From Locusta migratoria (lineage: Eukaryota > Arthropoda > Insecta > Orthoptera > Acrididae), in contig CM048744.1 of NCBI GenBank assembly GCA_026315105.1, positions 903,569,094 through 903,633,093 on the forward strand: DNA of 64,000 nt, read 5' to 3'. The translations under genes and the position numbers were made by a program. Numbering within the stretch: the first letter of the stretch is position 1; each line of letters starts with the position of its first letter. Below the pieces are notes generated by a model that was given only the letters and a program-made list of their open reading frames with translations, was not told the origin of the DNA and made no database searches. Shown here piece by piece: positions 32,835-44,795 of the stretch.

Positions 32835-33515
32835 CTTGACGACTTCAGCACTGGCTCTTGTATACAGCGTAGCAAAACACTGTTCTCCAGTCAGAATGAG
32901 ACGTGCACATGTAGCCAAAGTTGATGTCGAACTGAGGGAGGGTGGGAATAATATCGGAAAGTCTCAGGGCCACTCCCTGCGCATGGCTCCCCGTCTTGTC
33001 AAACAGAGAGCGACCTGAAGTTACAGGAAAATTCTAGACTACGCGGACCTCTATTCATCAAGACCCAACACCTATAAATAGGCTTAAATGCAGGACAGAT
33101 TTGTCGAAAACTGGCGCAGAACTTCAAGGCTTCGACTGAAAAACAACTTGGAAGGAACTATGGGCCGCAAATCAACGTAAGAATCAAAATCTGATTGACG
33201 ATCCCAGCAAGATTAAGGGATTCAGCCTCCTAAGGAATGTATGAACAGCGCTGAACTGCATGACATCAAGCATTGGGAGATGCAAACAACTGACATACAA
33301 ATTGGGCCTGTCAGACAGCCCTGAGTAAGTGTTTGGGTGTGTGTGTGGGTGTGGGGGGGTGGGAGGGAGGGGGCGTAGGCGTAATACAATCTATGGACCC
33401 TCTGCTTGTGTGCAAAGTGTATGGCATCAGCGGTGAATTGAAGGACATTCACGGACTCAGTGACTCAACCACAGAGTAAATCAGTAGGATTGAAGACCTT
33501 CTGTAAAAAATGCTG
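32330..33515 (+). pseudogene. Jockey-type LINE reverse transcriptase, 3' part, decayed
   Basis: Read with frame changes: GMPQGSALST (32390-32418), a T run, then SVYIDDMPETK and FAYADHLAIA, where the second catalytic Asp is His. The thumb (in arm 2), STSALALVYSVAKHCSPV and KVDVELREG follow. The C-terminal end has KIKGFSLPRNVWTALN near 33205-33255 and SMDPLLVCK and SDSTTE near 33395-33475. A GT/G-rich repeat (33333-33372) interrupts the end. Many stops. No function remains. Confidence 0.75.
32422..32470. repeat. 49-T homopolymer
   Basis: Uninterrupted T run placed between the PQGS and YIDD motifs of the LINE reverse transcriptase, so it looks like an in-place expansion of a short T stretch. 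Assembly length may be inexact. Confidence 0.95.
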
Positions 33516-33852
33516 TTGTCAACATAGAGCTATAATAACCTTTAACCTAAGAATGGGTGTTTGCCGTTGTTGATGCCGAACCAGTAAATAAGTAATTGAT
33601 ATATTTTTATAATTTTGATTTGAATGACAAAAGTCAGTTTTCAAAGTTCAGGTGTTAATTTTCTTTTCATATAACGATAGATAGCGCTGGCAGTTGCCGT
33701 TTCTTCCGGCCGTGATTTACACCTGCATATATCGTCGTCGAAAGCGAGAGTAACGAATTTCACCTGATTGCAGTCATTTCCTTTCGGTGTTGCACTGTGT
33801 ATGGACATCAATCTAGATGGGTGACAAAACACACACACACACCTCCCTACTT

Positions 33853-34470
33853 TCTACATCTACATACATACTCCGCAATCCACCGTAAGGTACGTGGCGG
33901 AGGATACACTGTACCACTACTATGCATTTCCTTTCCTAGTCCACTCCCAAATAGAACGGGGAAAAATGCCTTCATGCCTCCATACGAGCCCTAATTTCTC
34001 CTATCTTGTCTTTGTGATCACTTCCTGTCGGCAGGAAGATCGTACTACAGTCAGCTTCAAATTCCGGCCCTCTATATTTCCTCAATAGAATTATTCGAAA
34101 AGAATGACATATTTCCTCCAGCGTTCTCCCATTTGAGTTGCCGGAGCGTTTCCGTGACACTCGCACATTGGCCGAACCTACCAGTAACAAACCCAGCTGC
34201 TCGCATCTGAACTGCTCCTATGTCTTCCTTTAAACTGATCTGCTTCTGGTCCCGAACACTTGAGCAATACTCAAGACGTGGTCGTACAAGCGTTTTATAC
34301 GCGGTCTCTTTCACACATGAAGTACATCTTCCCAAAATTTCTCCCAATAAACCGGAGTCGGCTGTCCGCCTTACTCACAACTATCCTTACATGTTCGTTC
34401 CATCTCGTATCGCTCTGCAATGCTACACCTAGATATTTGAAAGACGCGACTGCGTGAAATCCCTCATATT
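33853..34470 (-). pseudogene. CR1-group LINE 3' end, subfamily 2
   Basis: The minus strand reads ASFKYLGVALQSDTRWNEHV, ADSRLRFIGR, TAYKTLVRPRLEYCSS and VTGRFGQCASVTETLR, ending in TGTAGATGTAGA-type tail at 33853. It is 5'-truncated. The in-frame sequence upstream (34480-34804) is not recognisable as LINE. The same subfamily occurs at 9345-9806 and 37205-38135. Confidence 0.85.
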
Positions 34471-34479
34471 TTCTAGTCA

Positions 34480-35921
34480 TTTGATGTAAGATACTCCTCC
34501 ATATCAGAAATTCTATTTCCCAGTGATACAGCGAGACAGGGACGGCACGTTTCATCCAGATACAGAGTGGCACAGCGCCAGAATCACGACGTGAACGCTC
34601 AGAGTTGTTGGCCACTGTAATCTTCCGCGCCATAGAATTCTTCTTCAGGCGGAAGAACTGCTTTTTTATGTCGCTGCCTTCAGGCGGAATTTTATCATTG
34701 CGTGGGCGACTGCCTGTAGCTTTGTAGGAACATTTGAGGAAATGAGCTGTTTCCCATGAGTGGATGATATCATTCGTTTCGATCTCTGCAGAACTCTGTA
34801 GCAAGTAGAGAGACCCTAAAAAGGTATCCGTAAGTAATGTTTCCCCTTCTTACCAATGTGGCTACTGTCGTACGTGGTGGAAGATTAACTATTGACTGAG
34901 TCTTAAATCGGGTCTTGTTAGAGCGTCATTATACTCAATTAAAACACAATTTTTTACATACATTTCATGATATAAGTTACTTTGATTTCCTATAGCTCAT
35001 TATGTTTCACTCACAATACTTTGAATATTAAACGAACGCTGTTATGTTTTCTTCACTTCTGTAACTATTAGCAAACTTTGAGTTTCCATCGGGGTGCAGG
35101 CGAATGGCATCCTTGTTGTTAAATGAAAAAAGGAAGGCAATACTTTCTTTATACTCCGACAGTGTAACGCTGGACGGACTAATTAATTGGGAAACGCTAA
35201 TGAAATGTTAAGTGTCCATCGTAGTGCAAATTGATGTCAACTTTGTTGTTTGCTTGAAAAGGAAGGCAATAACTTCTTTCAAATTTTGCGAGACTCATTA
35301 CTTGCTTTGAAGTGGTAATTAATTAATTCCGTACCATTCGTTAGCGTTGACAGATAAATAATGGCGCAACGTCAATAAAACTCCAAGCAGAAATATTGCG
35401 CAGCGTTCAGTTCTGCAAGTACCACGGATGAAAGCACACAGCTTTTCAAATGTTCAATTTCTAGTATTTAGTTCTTTGCACTGTTTCTTGTATGAACTTT
35501 TCCTTTATATTCGACATTTGGTATGATTAGCGAAATTTGATGACACTTCTAAGAACAGTGTGAAAATGACCTAGAATTGCGATAAAGTAGGTTTAATATC
35601 AAGTCTGTTATATATTTCTAACAATTGCATTACTTACATCAGAAATTGAACTTGGAACGTAAGTGTATGATTTCGACAACGCAGATGGTCTTTTGAAATT
35701 GTATGTTGTAAAATGCTAATTTAACTTCTTAGGTTTATTTATATATTTCATTTAATCATGTTTCATTCTAGGAAGTCTAAGGTATTAACAAACTATGTTT
35801 GCTACCGGATAAACCCTCTAAATTCCATTACCTTAGCAGGTAACACGTGTAGGCTTTCGATGTAATACTTCCACTTTTGAAATCAACTTCCATCCAAATC
35901 ATGCTTTTTAATGAGTTAATA

Positions 35922-35969
<48 letters not shown>

Positions 35970-36722
35970 TCGCTAGCTTTAGTTCTTGGATCGTTGACAA
36001 TAATCTGGAAACTCGTACAGAAAGCAGACATTTCTTCTGTAAACTACGAAAATCAAACATTTTGACGAGCTATGTGACGTGTTTGTTACACATACTGCTT
36101 CAATGTATTTTAGCCAATAAATTTTAATGCAAACATAACTATTAGAGCATACTTCAGAGTTGCCTCTCATTCCCTTCTCATAAAACGCGTGACAACGATG
36201 ACAGAAACTGTCGTGCATCAAAAAACGTTTATGTTAGATAAACAATAGAAATTGTAAAAGGACCCTCTACAGACTTAGTCAGTATATCAGTACAGGAGAA
36301 ATATTCATTGTAACAGCCTACTTAATCTGCGTAACAAACAGATTTTCAATCCGCTATGCTATATATAGTATTACGATATACGGACGGGATCCCAACAAAT
36401 GTTGCGCATCCGATTATGGCTGCAAGGCCGATTAACAGAATATTATCACCTTTGTATTTTTACAATTAACGTTACAAGTTTTTGGCGCTACATTCAAGAA
36501 TGAAATTCGTAACATTCACACGAGAAGAAAGCGAAACAATCAAGAAACAGAACAGATGTTTACAACATCATAGCTGTGCAATACAGTCGATAGACAAACG
36601 AGCTATGACTACGGTGGGAAGTAAAGCTGCAAGGATAATAAAAGGATAATAAAGCAGGTTCTAAATATCTGTGCGTTAGTATCGCTGAAAATAAAAAATG
36701 GCTTGACCTTTTTGAATATATG
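34480..36722. other. Unassigned DNA with a 130-bp direct repeat
   Basis: No gene seen. About 35075-35205 and 35206-35345 are diverged tandem copies (TTTCCATCGGGGTGC against TGTCCATCGTAGTGC, then AAAGGAAGGCAATA in both). A 44-T run lies at 35924-35967. Confidence 0.45.
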
Positions 36723-37196
36723 GTAAACGCTTTCTGCGGAGCTATGAACATAGTTTGTTGTATCATTTTCCAAAGAGTTACAGCAAAAAGATATAATTTT
36801 TTAAGTGGAACAAAATTTTTTTTTGTATCGTGTATTGGATTCGTTGAAACCAGCAGCGTCCAAATCAATTTAAACTACATTCCTATCACTGTTAGTTTGG
36901 GAGCTACAACCCTTCGAAGTTTAGCGTAACTGACTGGCTGGTGGTCATGAGACAGTGGGCCGTGCCCCAGGGGATAGCCATTCGTCCAGTCAGCTACGCT
37001 ATCGCAGTCTCCGACCCCGGAACTTTGAAGGGTTGTAGCTCCCAAACTAACAGTGATAGGAATGTAGTTTAAATTGATTTGGACGCAGCTGGTTTCAAAG
37101 AAACTATTGTTCCATTAAAATAATTATATCTTTGTGCTGTAACTCTTTGGAAAATGATACAATAAACTATGTTCATAGCTCCGCAGAAAGTGTAAC
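36723..37196. mobile_element. Fold-back (long inverted repeat) element
   Basis: The left arm 36723-36937 and right arm 36985-37196 are inverted copies, for example GCGGAGCTATGAACATAG and CTATGTTCATAGCTCCGC, and GGGAGCTACAACCCTTC on both. The loop is about 47 bp. The right arm has an extra ~19-bp block near 37005-37020. There is no coding capacity or clear target duplication. It could be a fold-back transposon or MITE. Confidence 0.75.
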
Positions 37197-37204
37197 ATTT
37201 CTTG

Positions 37205-38135
37205 TGTTGACCTAACGCAATAAAATTTCTTTTCCCACTCCCAAATAGCAGGGAAAATAGAATGTCTATAAGCCTCTGAAAGAGACCTAATTTCTCTTAT
37301 CTTGTCTTTCTGCTCGTTACGCAAAATGTAAGTACGCTATAGTGAGATCATTCTGCAGTCTAGCTTCAAATTCCGGCCCTCTAAATTTTCTCAACAGAAT
37401 TTTTTGAAATGATCGTCGTCTTTCCTCCAGCGATTCCCATTTGAGTTCCTGGGGCATTTCTGTGACACTCACGTATTAGTGAAACCCACCAGTAACTAAC
37501 CTAGTTGCTCGCCTCTGAAGTGTTTCCTTGTTTTCCTTTAAACTGATCTGCTGCTGGTCCCGAACAATTGAGCAATACTCAAGACGTGGCCGTACAAGCG
37601 TTTGGTAGGCGGTCACTTTTACAGATGAAGTACATCTTCCCAAAATTCTCCCAATAAGCTTAAGTCGGCTGTCCGCCTTACAACTGTCCTTATATGTTCG
37701 TTCCATTTCATATCACACTGCAATATTACACCTAGATATTTGAACCATGCGACTGTTTCAAGAAGCTCACTATTAATGCTGTATTATGGATTATTTTCAC
37801 TACTCATGTGCATGACCTTACATTTTTCTACATTTAGAGCTAGTTGCCATTCTTCACACCAACTAGCAATTTTGTCTAAGTCATGCTGTATGCCATTATC
37901 GCCAATTAATGACGACACTTTTTATACATCACAGCAAAAAGCCTCAAATTGACAAGTTACTCTGTCCATCAGATCATTTATGTAGATAGAAAATAATAAC
38001 GGTGCTACCATACTTACCTGGGGTACGCCTGACCATACAGTCGTCTCTGATGAACGCTCGCCTTCGAGAACAACGTACTGCGTTCTATTACTTAGGAAGT
38101 CTTCCAGCCAGTCAAAAATCTGTGGACCTATTCAC
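37205..38135 (-). pseudogene. CR1-group LINE, subfamily 2, RT palm to 3' end
   Basis: The minus strand reads IFDWLEDFLSNRTQYVVLEG, SGVPQVS (usually PQGS), INDLMDRV, LDKIASWCEEWQLALNVEKC, then FKYLGVIL and RLYGHVLSIAQLFGT-like frames down to 37205. The FADD box lies in a disrupted segment near 37930. It is truncated at 38135. Several frameshifts. Confidence 0.85.
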
Positions 38136-38368
38136 AGCAAAGAAATACTGCAATTAAACTTATGTCATCATACTGATGCTTTAAGGAATAAAAGTGAAAG
38201 CACACTGATACAACTATCTTTCTTGCGGGTATGACGATTAGAAAATGTCATGACTTCATTCAAGTTATTAGCTGCAGGACAAAGCCTGCCAAAGAGATAT
38301 GTCTTCCATATTTAGAGTTACGAGGGGCTATCTGTAAGTTTTGGTAAATCAAAATTGCCATCATTTGC

Positions 38369-38920
38369 ATCTACATATACATGTGATACTGTGCAAATCA
38401 CATTTAAGTGCCTGGAAGAGGGTTCATCGAACCACCATTATACTATTTATCTCCCGTTCCATTCTCGAATAGCGCGCAGGAAGAAAGAACACCTGAATCT
38501 CTCCGTTTTAGCTCTGATTTCTCGTATTTTATTCTGATGATAATTTCTACCTATGTAACTGGGAGTCAACAATATATTTTCGCATTTGGAGGAGAATCTT
38601 GGCGACTGGAGTTTCGTAAGTAGCCCATGCCGCAGCGACAAGCGCAGTTTTTGTAATGATTCCCATCCCAGATCCTGTATCATTTCCGTATCGCTGTCTC
38701 CTCTGTATCGTGACAATACGAAACGAGCTGCCCTTCTTTGGACTCTTTCGATGTCATCCATCAAACCCACCTGATAAGGATTCCATACTGGGCAGCAATA
38801 CTCCAAAAAAGGACGGACAAGCATAGTGTATGCAGTTTATTTAGTAGTTCTGTTGCATCTTTTAAGGGTTCTGCCAATGAAACGTAGTCTCTGGTTCGCC
38901 TTTCCCACAACATTTCCCAC
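38369..38920 (-). pseudogene. CR1-group LINE 3' end, subfamily 1
   Basis: The 125-codon frame 38824-38447 (LVRPFLEYCCPVWNPYQVGL to AIREWNGR) is very similar to the C-terminus of the element at 24560-27472. The tail (CATCTACATATACATG on the plus strand) is at 38369. It is 5'-truncated at about 38920. Confidence 0.9.
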
Positions 38921-38924
38921 GAAA

Positions 38925-39486
38925 GCGCTCTGTTAGATCTATAAATGTAATCGGGATCTTAATTTGCCAAACGGTTGATGAAGCAAAAATCAGTAATTAT
39001 GATATGTTGTATCAAATGTATCCATCTCACTACGCTACCGGAAGGAAATGGGCTTGACATGCCTGCAAAAACTACTCAAACACGTACCCCGCCCGATCCA
39101 AATTCCTGTATGTTCCCCGACCATTGCAGCTCATGGATCGCAGCAGGCTTTCTATTCCCGCAGGAGTCCGCATTTCGTGTGTATTCGCCCATAACAAAGC
39201 ATCAATCCTCGACATGGTGGATTACAATTCAGAAATGTGATTTTACCAAAGAACAGACACCGCAGTTCTTAATTGTAATTCAGGCTGTCGAGATGCTTAT
39301 TTCAATGCGGATGCACAGGAGGGCCTGCCCTTATCGGAAATACAGAACATGCTGCGAGCAATGGAGTACAGCGGTCGAAGCGGGAGAACACGAGAGTAGT
39401 TGGTCGGGCGGGGTACATATTGCTGGGCAGTCCTTGCAGGAGTGTTAAGCCCATCTGGCGTGGAGGCTTAACTTTTTTTTCTTTTT
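38925..39486. other. Unassigned DNA
   Basis: A 157-codon ORF at 38975-39448 has no motif I know and no supporting signals. Not called as a gene. Confidence 0.4.
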
Positions 39487-39665
39487 AATATAAGGGACGT
39501 AAGTACGTTGGTCATCTGTCCCTAGGCTTGAAAACTACTTAAAATAACTTATGCTAAGGAAGCATACCTATGTTCGAGGGAGGACTGGAACCACCGACGG
39601 CGAACGACCGCGCGCACCGCAACTGGGCATATTAGTGCACACGGGTCTTCTGCCGCGGCAAGGCT
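39487..39665 (-). mobile_element. tRNA-headed SINE, diverged
   Basis: The minus strand has a CCGCGGCAGAAGACC head remnant, a B box GGTTCCAGTCCTCCC and a tail containing CTAGGGACAGATGACC. It resembles the copy at 41706-41910. Confidence 0.6.
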
Positions 39666-39822
39666 TAACTCAAATGACTAATAAGTAGAAGACCCATGAT
39701 CGAGTCCCGACGCCAGGTACTTATTTTCATATGACCATTTTTATCTTTATAACTCCTACTAGAGGCTGACACTAGATACCTAGTTTATACGAGGGTGGTT
39801 ACAATTTATTCACAAACGATAG

Positions 39823-39823
<1 letters not shown>

Positions 39824-39860
<37 letters not shown>
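39824..39860. repeat. (CA)n microsatellite
   Basis: About 18 CA units within the 3' untranslated part of the mariner copy. Confidence 0.95.
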
Positions 39861-39864
<4 letters not shown>

Positions 39865-39902
39865 ATACAAATGCGTTACATGTAAGCGCTTGTTACTCCA
39901 AA

Positions 39903-40088
39903 TGTTTGTAAAGCTTATGGGACTTAACTACGGGGTCATCAGACCCTAAACTTACAAACTACTTATGAACTACTTACGAACTAGGACGGCACAAATATCC
40001 ATGCCCGAGGGGGGATTCGAACCCCCGACCGTAGTGGCCGTGCAGACCGTGACTGGAGCGCCTCAGTCCCCTCGGCCACCACGGCCGG
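39903..40088 (-). mobile_element. SINE family A, full length, 16-bp target duplication
   Basis: The complement shows the usual head (GGTGGCCGAGGGGACTGAGG), B box GGGGGTTCGAATCCCCCC and tail. The duplication CGCTTGTTACTCCAAA lies at 39887-39902 and 40089-40104. The target is the end of the mariner coding region. Confidence 0.95.
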
Positions 40089-40099
40089 CGCTTGTTACT

Positions 40100-41066
40100 C
40101 CAAAGTAGTCACCAGCGTGGTGTAGAACCGGTTGCCAGGGATCTGGAAGGCGTAGTACACAGTTTTCAGAGCCTGTTCAGTTGATGGTTTGCATGGAGCG
40201 GTATATTTCCTGTCGAATCTCTGAAACAGCTCTGAAGCGAATCGAACGATGTGGTTCCTTCATCTTTCGAATCACATCAAAGTCACAAGGAGTTACGTCG
40301 AGGGAGTATGCTGGACGGTACAGTACTTTCCAGTCCCATCGACCGAACAGAGCAGCCACAGCTTGCGCTGTGCGTCCGCACATTGTCGTGCGGGAAATAG
40401 GTGGGTCGCGCTGAAAGTATTGCCGCTTCTTTCGCTAAGCTGGTCGCAGCTGACGCTCCAAAAACGAACAGTAATACTGTGTATTGACGGTCTGCCCTGA
40501 AGAAAGTAATATGTTAGGATAACATCGTCACAGTTGTACACGTATAGCAACATAGCTTTCATAATACTGGGGCTCTGGCGAACTTTCGACTTTCGCGGCG
40601 ATCGATAATGACGCCATTTGTTCAATTGGTGGGTCAGTTTTGACTAGTACGTCTCATACAGTGTCGTAAGGAAACTTCCACTTCGCCTCATAGCGCTCCA
40701 AGTGTCTGATCAGCGTTGTAACGCATCCATTTTTGTATTTCCGCCAATTCATGCGGAACCATCGTGATGCACTTATTTGCATGTTCAGGCGTTTTTTCAG
40801 GATGCGAACCACAGTGGTATGCGTTAATTCGGTTTCGTGGGCGAGCTCACGAATCGTCCGGCGTCGATCACTGTCCAGTAACGTGGCAACAGTATGCACT
40901 TCTTCAGACATGATCGGACCACCTGGCCGAGGCATGTTTGCCACAGCTTTCCAACTTCATTGAAGGCTTTTAGCCAACGTGCCTCTGTTCCGTATGACCT
41001 CTCGAAGACCTTTATGAGACTCGTGTTGTACGACCACCAATTCCGTTGTTCCTGCTTCGAAAACAT
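40100..41066 (-). pseudogene. mariner transposase, multiply frameshifted
   Basis: Successive minus-strand frames follow a mariner transposase in order. MFSKQEQRNWW lies at 41066-41034, then EARWLKAFNEVGK. A helix-turn-helix region follows: HTVATLLDSDRRRTIRELAH and ELTHTTVVRILKKRLNMQIS. Next come SPRKSKVRQSPS and DDVILTYYFLQGR near 40600-40500. The catalytic HDN lies near 40383, followed after a frameshift by WDWKVLYRPAYSLDVTPCDF with the last Asp. MKEPHRSIRFR and LRLPDPWQPVLHHAGDY follow near 40120. The first catalytic motif (DETW) is not visible, apparently deleted near 40640. No active protein can result. Confidence 0.88.
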
Positions 41067-41199
41067 AGTGACACCGCTACGTCAGAGCGCTACCTCACAA
41101 GTGACTGTGTTTCTCGATTGGGGGCACGCCGGTGACGTGCGACGGGCGATATTTTTCAGGTAGGTATGTCAAAAACGTGTGCTATCAGCATCAATAGTA

Positions 41200-41705
41200 G
41201 ATCCCATTACCGTGTTGTCACTGTTTAAGTTCCAATCCTCGTATTTACAACGGCTGCAGCATTACACAGTGACGCTCGAAATGCCCAAAAGAAAAGACAC
41301 CGAAATTCTTAATTTAAAATATCGTCTGCAAATACATCCGCCCCCTAGACACGTCATAGCTTACATCTCTGAATCAGAAGAAGAAAGAAGCAACGTCCCT
41401 ATCGTCCATGCTATCCTGTGCTTCTCGTGCTGGTATCCCTACAAAGTCTAAATGTAGTACTGGCAGCTCTGGTGAAGAAAACTAGTATACGTCGCATGTA
41501 AGCAAAAATATAGATGGTGAGGTGTTCGCCATTTCAGTCATACCTGCGATAGAAGATATATGTATGGGGGAATAAAGAAACTGCAATCAATAATTACTTG
41601 CGGTTTTTGGCTTTAATTGTTGTTTTGTGATGAATATGCCAATAGAGTAAGACAAGTGGCAAAGGAAACCTTAAAAAGGGTGATCAAGGTTACAAAAGTA
41701 AATCA
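41200..41705. other. Unassigned DNA
   Basis: No recognisable gene or repeat. Confidence 0.4.
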
Positions 41706-41910
41706 AAAGTTCAAATGTTTGCAAACTAAGGGACGTGAAGGACTTGACTACTGCGGTGATGTCCCTAGGCTTAGAAACTAATTAGACTAACTTATGGAAA
41801 GGACAACACAAACACCCCTGCCGAAGTAGAACTCGAAACCGACGGCGAACAACCACGCACTCTGCAGCAAGGCGCCTTAGAGCGCTCTGATACTTTACCG
41901 CGGCCGCAAC
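41706..41910 (-). mobile_element. tRNA-headed SINE, diverged
   Basis: The minus strand starts with GCGGCCGCGGTAAAGTATCA and AGCGCTCTAAGGCGCC. It has a degenerate B box (GGTTTCGAGTTC), and the tail contains CCTAGGGACATCACCG and TTGAACTTTTGA. It is related to families A and B in layout. Confidence 0.7.
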
Positions 41911-42784
41911 CGTAATAACAGTACTTATGAAAAAGAGAAATCTGGTACGTGACGGATATAAGAACGATGTGGAACAGTAAGAGCAGCATTAACGAAAAGG
42001 AAAATCTGTTTGGCATGTAGCCCTATACCGAAGAGGATTGTTCACGATAAACAATTTATATTAGAAGAAAATATAAACGTTGTAATGTGGCGCTACAGAA
42101 GAAAGCGTGATTAAACTGGAACGGATTACTAAAGATTCATAGTAAGATACAAAACATGCCTTAGGTATGGTGTATCACCATATGCCCATCAAATAAAACA
42201 ATGGTGAATGAGATGTAAATTTGTACAGTAACATATGCGATGTATTATACTGATTTTGCTTAGCTGAGAACGACTGAGAAAAGCGTAGCTACTGCTGGTA
42301 GTCACTGTGGCTTTAGGAACGCTGTTCTTTGGATGTGCCTGCTGTGTGCACATTGACTGATATTCCAAGTCAGGAGACCTAACAGCCCGTCTACAAATTG
42401 GCGGTGGCCTCCAACGCACGTCTCCCTCTGGTTAATTCAAAAGTTTCAGCTATCATGCAGTTACAGTCGCTCTGCTTTCAAAGCATTTACGTGCCGCGAG
42501 CCATTGTATTCATCTGCGGTTGAGTTTCGAGTGTGTCTCATCGAATTTACATGTCGCGACGCTACCGCGAACATGAGTCCGCAGTAACGAAACACCAGTT
42601 ACTGACGCTGCTAAAACGTCGACTAATCTATGTATACGATGTGTGACCAAATAGTAACGTGAATTTTTTAATTTCGCTTATTCTTTAGATCCAGTTTTCA
42701 ATTTTTATACCTAGTTGATACTGGTTCTACATTTCCATTTTGAGCTGTTTGTACTATCTTTTTTTGTCATTCGGAAATGTTATG
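41911..42784. other. Unassigned DNA
   Basis: I see nothing recognisable. Confidence 0.4.
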
Positions 42785-42985
42785 CCGGCCGCGGTGGCCG
42801 AGGGGACTGAGGTGCTCCAGTCACGGTCTGCACGGCCACTACGGTCGGGGATTCGAATCCCCCCTCGGGCATGGATATTTGTGCCGTCCTTAGGATTAGC
42901 TAGTTCATAAGTAGTTTGTAAGTTTAGGGACTGATGACCCCGTAGTTAAGTTCCACAAGCTATATAAACATTTGAACATCTTTTT
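42785..42985 (+). mobile_element. SINE family A, full length
   Basis: Complete head, B box (GGGGATTCGAATCCCCCC, one change in the T-arm), connector GGCATGGATATTTGTGCCG and tail. I found no clear target duplication. Confidence 0.92.
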
Positions 42986-43064
42986 GGAAAGGATACGTGA
43001 ACTCAAGTGCTTGGACATTGTATATCTCGTCATGGATGTATCAAAGAATTTGCAATAAAGTTTG

Positions 43065-43200
43065 CTTGACCGCACTGTCTTGGGACAATGTAGTGGATTG
43101 CGTAGCAGCTCCCGTCAGAGGTTCGAGTCCTCTCTCGGACATGTGTGTATGTGTGTGTGTGTGTGTGTGTTGTCCTTAGTATAAGTCCATAGCGTGGCGA
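43065..43200 (+). mobile_element. SINE family B fragment with TG repeat
   Basis: CGTCAGAGGTTCGAGTCCTC (B box) is followed by TG repeats (43143-43170) and TTGTCCTTAGTATAAG. The A-box half is degraded and the tail is missing. Confidence 0.65.
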
Positions 43201-43204
43201 CAAA

Positions 43205-43608
43205 GACGGCACGGCCATCCCCTCGCGGCTGAAAGTAGGAGCAACCAGTTGCGCTGAAATTGGTTTTGTTAACAGGTGTCTTCACCTATGGCTGTTTCCA
43301 TGATGTTCCAGGATGAGTTCAGCGATTTTACTTATATGACATCAACTGCAAAAGCGGCGTTGCGCTGGTATTTTTTTATTCAAACCAATAGTTTGTCTTG
43401 CTCCGCTTTCCTCCTCCTCGTTTTGTCTACATGCTCTTCCCAATTTGAGTCCGTCTTAATGCATCCACGTGATTTTACTGCTTTCAGATTCATCTTTTAA
43501 CGGAAGTTTGACGGACTCCTTTTAGTACTCATATGCACGACATCTTTAATTACTTAGAGGAGTCGTACCGTCCTTTCTCGACAATGTATTAAATTGACTA
43601 AATAAATG
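43205..43608. other. Unassigned DNA
   Basis: I see nothing recognisable. Confidence 0.4.
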
Positions 43609-43620
43609 CCCCGTTGTTTC

Positions 43621-43810
43621 AAATGTTTGTTAAGCTTATGGGACTTAACTACGGGGTCATCAGTCCCTAAACTTACAAACTACTTACGAACTACCTTATA
43701 CTAAAGACGGCACAAATATCCATGCCCGAGGGGGGATTCGAACCCCCGACCGTAGTGGCCGTGCAGACCGTGACTTGAGCGCCTCAGTCCCCGCGACCAC
43801 CACGTCCGGC
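43621..43810 (-). mobile_element. SINE family A, full length, 12-bp target duplication
   Basis: The complement of the family A consensus is present from head to tail. CCCCGTTGTTTC flanks it at 43609-43620 and 43811-43822. Confidence 0.95.
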
Positions 43811-43822
43811 CCCCGTTGTTTC

Positions 43823-44795
43823 GGGAGCTGTTGAGTATACAATGTGGTGTTTTTATCACATGTTGCCGCATGTTTTGTGACTCTATTGCTCTACAATCAC
43901 TTTAAAACAACTGCTGGAAAAAATTATGATTTCTTTCCCTAAACATATAACTATTTTGGTGTAAATTTTTAGAATTTGAATATCTTGAATTTTAACTATT
44001 ACGATAAATACTAATAAAGTAGAGCTACAACATCATTGTACTATCGATGTTATGTGGTAAATAATTCATTTAAGTAGATTCAGAAGTTTCTGAGCAAAAG
44101 GGGCATTTATACTGAAAAATTCATTTTGAGAAAGAAAAAAACTTGATTTACAGCCAACTGATGCATAAAAAGATGTTAGAAGCCTCCTGGATGGTAGACC
44201 TCACGTCCTCCTTTATCTTCCTCACCCAGTGCTGCCCTTATTCTCTTGGATCTAGCCTCTATTGACATTTTGTTTGTAGCAATCTTTACCTTCAAGATTT
44301 GCAGTTAGTTTAAGTCCATCACACTTTTAATGGTGTTGTAAACTTTATGAATTCCAAGAAGCTACAGAATCTGTGGTTTTCCGGCACAACGGTCATTAAA
44401 AGTAAGAACAGCATCATAAAAGAGCAAGTTCAAAGACTGAGAAACTAAAACACGATTACTGGATAACTGTTACTGTCAAACAGAAACAAATTTACGGTTT
44501 GAAGAGTTTCCTGCGAAATACCACTACTGTAGGCAATTTACGAAACGGACAGTTCTCTACAAAACAAAAGAAACAATATCCTTCTTGAGTATAGGCTATG
44601 GTTCCAGAAAGAACTGCCAATATACGAAATGATGGAAAACAACATTCTCAGAAATTTCAACGCGTTATTATTTTCAAATGTTTACTTAAAATAGTAAATA
44701 ATCGAAAGTTTCAATATAAAACACCAAATTAAGCAGAAACACCCATATTTTCATAATTTGCGAAAAAATAAAATTGTGAAAGATTGCCATGTGGG
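43823..44795. other. Unassigned AT-rich DNA
   Basis: I see nothing recognisable. Confidence 0.4.

Larger units (their letters stand above)
39789..41170 (-). mobile_element. mariner transposon, decayed
   Basis: The 3' terminus on the plus strand is CGAGGGTGGTTACAA at 39789-39803, a mariner-like end. The coding remnant occupies 40100-41066 on the minus strand. The conserved leader GTAGCGGTGTCACT stands directly before the start codon at 41066. The matching 5' terminus was not found, so the right limit is approximate. A CA repeat (39824-39860) and a SINE (39903-40088) have been added inside. Confidence 0.8.

Noticed and set aside
35924..35967. 44-T run as the poly-A tail of a minus-strand retrogene
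   Set aside because: The sequence on its right (35968-36720) shows no coding motif or flanking duplication.
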